From NCBI GenBank assembly GCA_028872645.1, contig JAPKDK010000049.1:1-14201 (forward strand): a stretch of 14,201 nt of DNA, read 5' to 3'. Shown here one piece after another: positions 1-5,752 of this stretch (the stretch's first letter is position 1; every line of letters begins with the position of its first letter). Source of the DNA: Verrucomicrobiota bacterium (GTDB lineage Bacteria > Verrucomicrobiota > Verrucomicrobiia > Limisphaerales > UBA1100). The notes beneath the pieces are model-generated. The model was given only the letters and a program-made list of their open reading frames with translations, was not told where the DNA came from and made no database searches. A program made the translations under genes and the position numbers.

Positions 1-2614
1 GGACTCCATCGACACCGCCATTCGCGAGCGCCAAACCAGTCAGCAACAATCCCAAGCCGAATCCGGCGAGTTGCAAAACCGCCTTACCCACACACGCAAT
101 GAATTGACGGCGTTGGAATTGCAAAAGCAAGGCAACTCGGTGCGGTTGGAAAAACTTTCCGCTGAGAAAATCCAGTTGGAAGAAGAGCGAGCCAAGCTGG
201 AGGACAGCCTTTCCATTTTCGAAAAACAAGTGGCAGGCGATTCGTTGCACGTGCAATCCTATCGCGGTACCGTGGAAGAACGTCAGGCGCGATTGGTGCA
301 GCTAACCGATGAACTCAATGTCATCGATGATGCGCTGGATGCCCAGCTCCAAAGCAAAGCCGAAGCGAAGGCGCGGCGTGATGTCTTGCGGCAGTTGATT
401 GAAAACAAAGAGGGATTCAGTGCCGGCGCGCAAGCGGTGCTTTCGCATTTTGATTCCGCGCTCGGCTCATTGGCCGATCAAATCCGTGTGCCGGATGAAC
501 ACGTCCGCGCGGTGGAAGCCGCATTGGGCGCGAACTTGCAGCTTGTGCTCACCGACCAATCCGCGCACGCGAACGATATGCTCGGCCATCTCGCAAGCGG
601 CGAACAGGGGCGCGCGAGTATTGTGGCGTTGGAATTATTGAATGAACGCGGCGGGGCCATTCCGCCGAGGGATTTGCCCGCGGAAGGCACGCCTGCCTTG
701 CGCGTGGTGGAAACGGATGAACGAAACCAGCCGCTGCTGCAAACGTTGCTGGGGCGCACGGTGATCGTCGACACGCTCGAAACAGCTACGCGCCTGTGGC
801 GGGCGAATCCGGGGCGGTTTGATTTTGTCACGCGCCAGGGCGAGTCGCTCAGTCAACAGGGAATTTACACCGGCGGTCGCGGGCATTCCGATGAACGGGA
901 TCACACTTCCCTGCTTGCCCGGCGCAATCAGGTGGATGAGCTGGAACAGCAACTCACTTCGTTGGCGCACGAGATTGATGAGGCCAGCCGTCGCAAGGGG
1001 CAGTTGTTGGCGGAGCAAACGGAATTGCAGGCGAGTCTGCAAAATGCGCGGGACGAATTGAGTGACCGCGAAGTGGCGGTGGCCACCTCGAAAGGCGAAT
1101 TTAACGCGCTGCAAAATTCACGGCAAGTCTTGCATCAGAAAATCGACACCGTGGTTTTCGAGGTGCGCAATCTTGCTGAACAAGAGGAAGGCGCGAAGGG
1201 CCGGACGCAGGGATTGGGCGCGCGTATTCGTGAAATGGAAGAGCGCGCGCGCGGTTTACAGGAGGCGCTCGACGGGCATGAGCAGTTTATCCACGAAGAA
1301 CGCGAGCGACGCGAAAGCGCCATCGAGGAATTGACGGAGGCAAAGGTTGCGCTGTCCAAAGCCGAGGAACGGGAGAATTCATTGCTCGAGCGCAAGACGC
1401 CGATGGAGCAGCGACTTGAAGAATTACACCGCACACTCGAGCGCGCGCAACAAACCTTGAGCGAAAGCGCTGAGCGCAAAGTGCAGTTTGAAGCGCAGAA
1501 TGTGGAATCGCGCCGCGAGATGGATCGGCTCCGTATTGAGCGTGAGACTACCAGTGAGCAATCGGCGGAACTCACGCAGCAGCGCAATCAACAAGCCGCC
1601 GGAGCCGAACGGCGCGAGATGGAGCTTTCGGACAAGCGTAATTCACTCACCGAACTGCAGGAACGCAAGGGTGAGATTGAAGTGGAACTGGCGGAGAAAC
1701 GAATGACGCAGGAGCAACTCGTGGAACGCATCCGCGAGAAATACACCGTGAACCTCCACGAAGTGCGCGGTGATTGCGTGACGATCAACATCACCGACAA
1801 CGGCCAAACCACCACCGAAACCGTCACAGCGGAAGAAATGACCGGCGATGCGCAGCCGACGAATTGGGATGCCGTGGGCGAGCAAGTTTTCGCCTTGCAG
1901 GAAAAAATTGATGGGATGGGGCCGGTCAATCTGGTGGCGATTGATGAGTACGAAGAGATTGAAGAGCGCCACACTTTCCTCAGCACACAACATGATGATT
2001 TAGTGAATGCTAAGGCCGAGCTTCAGGAAGTGATCGCCCGCATCGATAAACAGTCGCGCGAAATGTTCATGGAAACCTTTGAGAAAGTGCGCGAGAATTT
2101 TCAGAAAATGTTTCCCGATCTCTTCGGCGGCGGCAAAGCAAACCTTGTGCTCACAGAGGAGGCGGATGTGCTCGAAGCCGGTGTGGAGATCGTGGCCTCG
2201 CCTCCGGGCAAGCAATTGCGCAGCATCAGTTTGCTCTCCGGCGGCGAACAAACCATGACCGCAGTGGCACTGCTTTTTTCACTGTATCAAGTGAAGCCCA
2301 GTCCGTTTTGTGTGTTGGACGAATTAGACGCACCGCTTGATGATGCCAACATTGAGCGCTACGTGAAAAAGCTCAAAGAATTCCTCACGTTTTCTCAATT
2401 CATCGTCATCACCCACAGCAAGCGCACCATCTCGGCGGCGGATGTGTTGTACGGCGTCACAATGCAGGAACGCGGTGTAAGCAAGATTGTGAGCGTGAAA
2501 TTCCATTCCAAACACGATGACACTCCGCCATCGCAAGATCGGAATGGGACCGGCGATTCCCTTGAGGCCAATCCCCGTGCGGATGAAGATGAGGAAGTCT
2601 TTCTCGCCAAATAG
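1..2614 (+). CDS. smc: Chromosome segregation protein SMC, 5'-truncated by window edge
   Basis: SMC is the ATPase core of the bacterial condensin that organises and segregates chromosomes, working as a dimer with ScpA and ScpB. About 870 codons are present and the frame is open to the left edge, so the true start lies outside; the TTG at 71 is not a start. Reading order is: coiled coil (to about 410), hinge domain (about 430-880, following a pre-hinge EGFSAGAQAV), returning coiled coil rich in Glu, Arg and Gln (about 900-1850), and the C-terminal ATPase head. The head begins near the conserved GPVNLVAIDEYEE, then has the ABC signature LSGGE (2234-2248) and Walker B FCVLDELDAPLDD (2306-2344, catalytic Asp-Glu at 2318-2323). 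Bacterial SMCs are about 1150-1250 residues, so roughly 350-390 N-terminal residues, including Walker A, are missing. A short acidic, poorly conserved tail ends the protein. The identification is very secure. Confidence 0.97.
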   Translation, partial: DSIDTAIRERQTSQQQSQAESGELQNRLTHTRNELTALELQKQGNSVRLEKLSAEKIQLEEERAKLEDSLSIFEKQVAGDSLHVQSYRGTVEERQARLVQLTDELNVIDDALDAQLQSKAEAKARRDVLRQLIENKEGFSAGAQAVLSHFDSALGSLADQIRVPDEHVRAVEAALGANLQLVLTDQSAHANDMLGHLASGEQGRASIVALELLNERGGAIPPRDLPAEGTPALRVVETDERNQPLLQTLLGRTVIVDTLETATRLWRANPGRFDFVTRQGESLSQQGIYTGGRGHSDERDHTSLLARRNQVDELEQQLTSLAHEIDEASRRKGQLLAEQTELQASLQNARDELSDREVAVATSKGEFNALQNSRQVLHQKIDTVVFEVRNLAEQEEGAKGRTQGLGARIREMEERARGLQEALDGHEQFIHEERERRESAIEELTEAKVALSKAEERENSLLERKTPMEQRLEELHRTLERAQQTLSESAERKVQFEAQNVESRREMDRLRIERETTSEQSAELTQQRNQQAAGAERREMELSDKRNSLTELQERKGEIEVELAEKRMTQEQLVERIREKYTVNLHEVRGDCVTINITDNGQTTTETVTAEEMTGDAQPTNWDAVGEQVFALQEKIDGMGPVNLVAIDEYEEIEERHTFLSTQHDDLVNAKAELQEVIARIDKQSREMFMETFEKVRENFQKMFPDLFGGGKANLVLTEEADVLEAGVEIVASPPGKQLRSISLLSGGEQTMTAVALLFSLYQVKPSPFCVLDELDAPLDDANIERYVKKLKEFLTFSQFIVITHSKRTISAADVLYGVTMQERGVSKIVSVKFHSKHDDTPPSQDRNGTGDSLEANPRADEDEEVFLAK

Positions 2615-2690
2615 CCTCGCACAACTTCTTTGCCTTCGTTGAAAGCTTGCCCTTGCCAACGGCGGGGCGGATGCGTAGCGTTCCTTCCCC

Positions 2691-3629
2691 ATGTCACAGG
2701 AAACTGAACAAGTCGTCATCATTGGCTCCGGCTGCGCGGGCCTCACCGCCGCGCTTTATTCCGCCCGCGCGCAGCTTGCGCCCGTCGTGCTCACCGGTGC
2801 GATGCCGGGTGGACTGCTTACCACCACCAGTATTGTGGAAAATTATCCGGGCTTTCCGGAAGGAATCGACGGTACGGAGCTGATGATTAATATGCAGCAA
2901 CAAGCCGAACGGTTTGGTGCCAAAGTGAAATTCGGCAGCACGGTGGAAGCGGTTGATTTAAGCGAACGCCCCTTCAAACTCACCGTGGATGGTGAGCCGA
3001 TGCTGGCGCAAACGCTCATCATCGCCAGCGGGGCAGGGCACCGACATCTTGGTTTGGACAGCGAAGCGCGGCTCGACAAAAAAGGCGTTACCTATTGCGC
3101 CACGTGCGACGGCGCGTTGCCGATGTTTCGCGATCAACCGCTTGTGGTGGTCGGCGGCGGAGATTCAGCCTGCGAAGAGGCGACGTTTCTCACGCGGTTT
3201 GCCAGCAAAGTGCATCTTGTCCATCGGCGCGATGAATTGCGCGCATCAAAAATCATGGCCGAGCGCACGCTTGAAAACGACAAGATTGAAATGGTGTGGG
3301 ACTCCGAAGTGGAAGAAATTTTAGGTGAAGATAAAGTGAGCGGTGTGCGTCTGCGAAACAACAAAACCGATGCGGAGCAAACTGTGGAATGCGCGGGCGT
3401 GTTCGTCGCAATCGGGCACGTGCCCAACACGCAAATTTTTAAGGGACAATTAGAAATGGACGACGCGGGATATATTACCCGAGCCGAAGGCGCGCAGACG
3501 AGTGTGCCCGGTGCGTTCGTGGCCGGCGATTGCTCGGACAAGGTTTACCGGCAAGCCGTCACCGCCGCCGGAATGGGCTGCGCAGCGGCCATCGAAGCGG
3601 AGCGGTTGCTGGCCGCCGAAAGCCATTAA
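2691..3629 (+). CDS. trxB: Thioredoxin-disulfide reductase
   Basis: This cytoplasmic FAD enzyme passes electrons from NADPH to oxidised thioredoxin. At 312 residues it has the usual length of the low-molecular-weight family. An N-terminal FAD-binding Rossmann motif, IIGSGCAGLTAALYSARA (from residue 10), is followed by the redox-active pair CATC (Cys136 and Cys139; E. coli Cys135 and Cys138). The NADPH domain shows GGGDSACEEATFL and the HRR motif that reads the 2'-phosphate. The C-terminal FAD motif is GAFVAGDCSDKVYRQAVTAAGMG. Cys15 stands where most family members have Pro in GxGPAG. The ATG at 2691 places the Rossmann fold at the usual distance from the N-terminus, but no Shine-Dalgarno is visible. 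It lies 76 bp after smc and 39 bp before hisB, and is probably the first gene of a trxB-hisB-sigma-anti-sigma transcript. No thioredoxin gene is in the window. Confidence 0.96.
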   Translation: MSQETEQVVIIGSGCAGLTAALYSARAQLAPVVLTGAMPGGLLTTTSIVENYPGFPEGIDGTELMINMQQQAERFGAKVKFGSTVEAVDLSERPFKLTVDGEPMLAQTLIIASGAGHRHLGLDSEARLDKKGVTYCATCDGALPMFRDQPLVVVGGGDSACEEATFLTRFASKVHLVHRRDELRASKIMAERTLENDKIEMVWDSEVEEILGEDKVSGVRLRNNKTDAEQTVECAGVFVAIGHVPNTQIFKGQLEMDDAGYITRAEGAQTSVPGAFVAGDCSDKVYRQAVTAAGMGCAAAIEAERLLAAESH

Positions 3630-3668
3630 ACATCGCAATTGCAGTCATTTTCCACTAATGCAAACCCA

Positions 3669-4334
3669 ATGAAAGCACGCACGGCGCAGGTGGATCGCGC
3701 CACGGGCGAAACCCGAATTCAGCTGAAATTGAAAATTGATGGCCGCGGCAAGGCATCGGTGGACACCGGCATTCCGTTTCTTGATCACATGCTCACGCTG
3801 TTCGCAAAGCACTCGGTGTGCGACCTCACGGTGAAGTGCGCGGGCGATCTCGAGGTGGATGCCCATCACGCGGTGGAGGACTGCGGCATCGCACTCGGCC
3901 AAGCCTATTGTGCGGCGCTTGGCGAGAAGCGTGGCCTTCGTCGATACGGCACTGGGTTTGATCCGCGCAATCCGCTTTGGGGCGATGCGCACGTGCCGAT
4001 GGATGAAACACTGGCGCGGTGCGTGATTGATTTCAGCGGGAGACCGTATTTGGTTTGGAAAGGAATGGGCAAACTCGGCTTTCGGGTTTTGAAAAGCGAA
4101 CAAGCGCAGGACGATGCGTGCGCGTTTAGGTTTGGGTTGGCGCGCGAATTTTTCCAAGGGTTTGCAAATGAGGCGCGATGCAATTTGCATTTGGAATTGT
4201 TGTACGGACAGGAACCGCATCACGTGGTGGAGGCGTTGTTTAAAGCCTTTGCCAAGGCTGTTGATTTCGCATGCCAAAAGGATCCTCGGATTGGCAAAGC
4301 CGTGCCGAGCACGAAAGGGCGATTGAAGGACTGA
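3669..4334 (+). CDS. hisB: Imidazoleglycerol-phosphate dehydratase (monofunctional HisB) with two insertions
   Basis: This enzyme performs the sixth step of histidine synthesis, dehydrating imidazole glycerol phosphate to imidazole acetol phosphate with Mn2+ bound by His and Glu residues. Visible motifs are R-x-T-x-E-T-x-I-x-type N-terminus, FLDHM (His40), HHAVED (His66, His67, Glu70), VPMDE-LAR, GRPYL, HHVVEA (His184, His185, Glu188) and the C-terminal PSTKG. The ATG at 3669 was chosen because the family normally starts a few residues before this conserved block; an upstream in-frame TTG at 3639 would add ten residues without family support. At 221 residues the protein is about 20 longer than a typical monofunctional enzyme. 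The excess lies in two places: about 12 residues at 95-106 (before VPMDE) and about 10 within 138-151 (after GRPYLVW). No other histidine gene is near. The stop is 3 bp before the sigma factor start. Confidence 0.95.
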   Translation: MKARTAQVDRATGETRIQLKLKIDGRGKASVDTGIPFLDHMLTLFAKHSVCDLTVKCAGDLEVDAHHAVEDCGIALGQAYCAALGEKRGLRRYGTGFDPRNPLWGDAHVPMDETLARCVIDFSGRPYLVWKGMGKLGFRVLKSEQAQDDACAFRFGLAREFFQGFANEARCNLHLELLYGQEPHHVVEALFKAFAKAVDFACQKDPRIGKAVPSTKGRLKD

Positions 4335-4337
4335 GCG

Positions 4338-4940
4338 ATGGCGAAGAAGCTGGACATCCCGAATGCCGACGATGAGTCGCTGGTGCGCGCCGCGCAACGG
4401 GGCGCAATGCCGCCCTACGAGGAATTGGTGCATCGGCATCGAGATAAAATTTACGCGCGTGCGTTTAGCATGTTGCGCAATGAGGAAGAGGCGATGGATC
4501 TCTCGCAGGGAGCATGGGTCAAGGGTTGGCAACGACTGAAGCAGTTTAAACACAATTCCAGTTTCACCACGTGGATGACGCGGATTTGTATCAATCTGTG
4601 CCTTGATTTTTTGCGAAAGCGGAAGCGGAAACAAACCGATTCACTCGACCAGATGGAAGAGGAGTCCGGCGGCGTGGAGCGGCGTATGCCGGTGGAGGAA
4701 TTCAACCCCACCGAGAATGTGGAGCGCGAAGAACTCCGTTTACAAATTGATGACGCGATGTTGAAACTCAGTTACGAGCACCGCACGGTACTGATTTTGC
4801 ACGAGTTCGAGCGACTCGAATACAAGGAGATCGCCAAGGCGATGCATTGCTCCATCGGCACGGTGATGAGTCGGTTATTTTATGCCCGAAGAAAATTGGC
4901 TACTCTGCTAATTTCTTTGAAGAAAGAAAGGTGTAAGTGA
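4338..4940 (+). CDS. ECF-type (sigma-70 family, RpoE-like) RNA polymerase sigma factor
   Basis: This is a small alternative sigma factor of 200 residues that would direct RNA polymerase to a dedicated set of promoters. Sigma region 2 spans about residues 13-100: an ESLVRAAQRG start, then YEELVHRHRDKIYARAFSML, EEAMDLSQGAWVKGW and the -10-binding SSFTTWMTRICINLCLDFLRKRK. A charged linker follows. Region 4 occupies about residues 131-192 and includes the helix-turn-helix EYKEIAKAMHCSIGTVMSRLFYARRKL. Regions 1 and 3 are absent, as expected for group IV (ECF) sigmas. AAGGA (4326-4330), inside the end of hisB and 7 nt before the ATG, is a good ribosome binding site and supports this start. The gene sits 3 bp after hisB and 21 bp before a membrane protein that is its likely anti-sigma factor. 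The regulon cannot be told from sequence. No special promoter of its own was seen. Confidence 0.94.
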   Translation: MAKKLDIPNADDESLVRAAQRGAMPPYEELVHRHRDKIYARAFSMLRNEEEAMDLSQGAWVKGWQRLKQFKHNSSFTTWMTRICINLCLDFLRKRKRKQTDSLDQMEEESGGVERRMPVEEFNPTENVEREELRLQIDDAMLKLSYEHRTVLILHEFERLEYKEIAKAMHCSIGTVMSRLFYARRKLATLLISLKKERCK

Positions 4941-4961
4941 GTCTTTATAGGGCTAGACGAA

Positions 4962-5531
4962 ATGAAGCACGAAGATAATCTCAGAATACAGGCGTGGATG
5001 GACGGTGAATTAGCCCCGAAAGAGGCCGCGCAGATCGCCACGCTCATCGAGCAAAACCCCGAAGCTCTGGCGTTGTCCGAAGAATTACGGGTGGTGGAAA
5101 ACGCCCTGCATTTCGGCGAAAAATCCGCTGTTTTGGACGATTCACGCGATTTCTACTGGTCGCAGATTGAGCGCCAAATCGATGCCGAAGAGCCGCTGCC
5201 GGAACCTTATGCGACCTCAGTAATCGCCTCGGGCAATCTCCTGCGCTGGATCGTGCCCGTGGGCAGCCTCGGTGCCATCGTGGTTTTGATGATGAACTTT
5301 GGGGCGATGAACCCGCAGCCTCAATCCTCTGGGCCCGACTCTACTTCGGATGCCTCGGTTTTGGCGACTCCCACCGGGCTTACTGAGTCCGCGATTGGGC
5401 GCGAAAAAGAGAGCACGGAACCCGGTGATATGGGCGTTATCAATTTCCAAGGCGTACTGGGGTCCCGCCGTTTGTCAGATCCGGAAGATCCGAGCACGCT
5501 GCCTGAATCTATCGAAAATCCAAATCGCTAA
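4962..5531 (+). CDS. Putative single-pass membrane anti-sigma factor, no zinc-binding motif
   Basis: This 189-residue protein is placed as the regulator of the preceding sigma factor. It has a soluble N-terminal part (residues 1-90) beginning with a helical segment around WMDGELAPKEAAQIATLIEQ, which resembles the short N-terminal helices of many anti-sigma factors. One hydrophobic stretch at about residues 93-113 (LLRWIVPVGSLGAIVVLMM region) is a plausible membrane span. The remaining C-terminal tail is rich in Ser, Pro, Thr and Glu and looks disordered; it would be periplasmic if the N-terminus is cytoplasmic. There is no Cys anywhere, so it is not a ZAS-type (HxxxCxxC) redox-sensing anti-sigma. 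The assignment rests mainly on position directly after an ECF sigma gene, size and topology rather than sequence identity. The start follows 21 bp after the sigma stop without a clear Shine-Dalgarno. A terminator-like hairpin follows its stop. Confidence 0.7.
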   Translation: MKHEDNLRIQAWMDGELAPKEAAQIATLIEQNPEALALSEELRVVENALHFGEKSAVLDDSRDFYWSQIERQIDAEEPLPEPYATSVIASGNLLRWIVPVGSLGAIVVLMMNFGAMNPQPQSSGPDSTSDASVLATPTGLTESAIGREKESTEPGDMGVINFQGVLGSRRLSDPEDPSTLPESIENPNR

Positions 5532-5551
5532 ACGTAAAGAGCGACAATTTC

Positions 5552-5586
5552 AAGCGCCTCCAATCGAAGGTGCTTTCTTATTTACC
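5552..5586 (+). terminator. Probable intrinsic terminator of the trxB-hisB-sigma-anti-sigma run
   Basis: An 8-bp stem (AAGCGCCT at 5552-5559 with AGGTGCTT at 5568-5575, one G-U pair) encloses an 8-nt loop and is followed by a T-rich stretch, TCTTATTT. It begins 20 bp after the anti-sigma stop codon. The stem is moderate in strength and the T-run is interrupted, so termination may be partial and allow read-through toward gyrB. Confidence 0.5.
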
Positions 5587-5601
5587 ACAAACTTATTCAC
5601 A
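5581..5601 (+). promoter_or_regulatory. DnaA-box-like pair upstream of gyrB
   Basis: TTATTCACA at 5593-5601 is an exact match to the DnaA box consensus TTATNCACA. TTTACCACA at 5581-5589 differs from TTWTNCACA at one position and starts 12 bp earlier on the same strand. Both lie in the 221-bp gyrB upstream region, directly after the putative terminator tail. DnaA binding here would fit either autoregulatory control of gyrase genes or a relic of an origin-linked arrangement. The sequence match is certain; function is inferred. Confidence 0.35.
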
Positions 5602-5607
5602 GGGCTG

Positions 5608-5647
5608 CATCTTGTGTTCAGCTAGAGGGACTGTGCCACATCTTGTG
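5608..5647 (+). repeat. 9-bp direct repeat CATCTTGTG, two copies, in the gyrB leader
   Basis: CATCTTGTG occurs at 5608-5616 and 5639-5647, a start-to-start distance of 31 bp, close to three helical turns. The similarity extends loosely to C..CATCTTGTG.T. Both copies face gyrB and lie between the DnaA-like sites and the coding start. They could be tandem binding sites for a regulator on one face of the helix. No convincing sigma-70 promoter could be placed relative to them; the rest of the leader (5648-5752) holds only a small inverted repeat GAAAT/ATTTC at 5685-5697. Confidence 0.45.
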
Positions 5648-5752
5648 CTATTTTCTTAAAGTTCACACGAAAAGATTTGTCGAGAAATCGAATTTCAGGT
5701 AGGCTCTGCCTTTAAGTTTGCGCCCGAAAAACAGGCATTTCACAGGATTTAC

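Noticed and set aside
71..73. TTG at 71 as the start of a short SMC-like protein.
   Set aside because: The frame stays open to the left edge with coiled-coil sequence, so the gene is simply cut by the window.
3639..3668. TTG start for hisB ten codons upstream of the ATG.
   Set aside because: Family members start near the conserved block reached from the ATG at 3669, and the TTG has no ribosome binding site.
3645..4634. A 329-codon open frame on the - strand across hisB and the sigma gene.
   Set aside because: It is antisense to two well-identified genes, crosses their boundary, and the translation resembles no family.
5678..5706. Possible sigma-70 promoter TTGTCG-17 bp-TAGGCT before gyrB.
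   Set aside because: Each hexamer matches consensus at only about three of six positions. The spacing is good but the evidence is too weak to report as a promoter.
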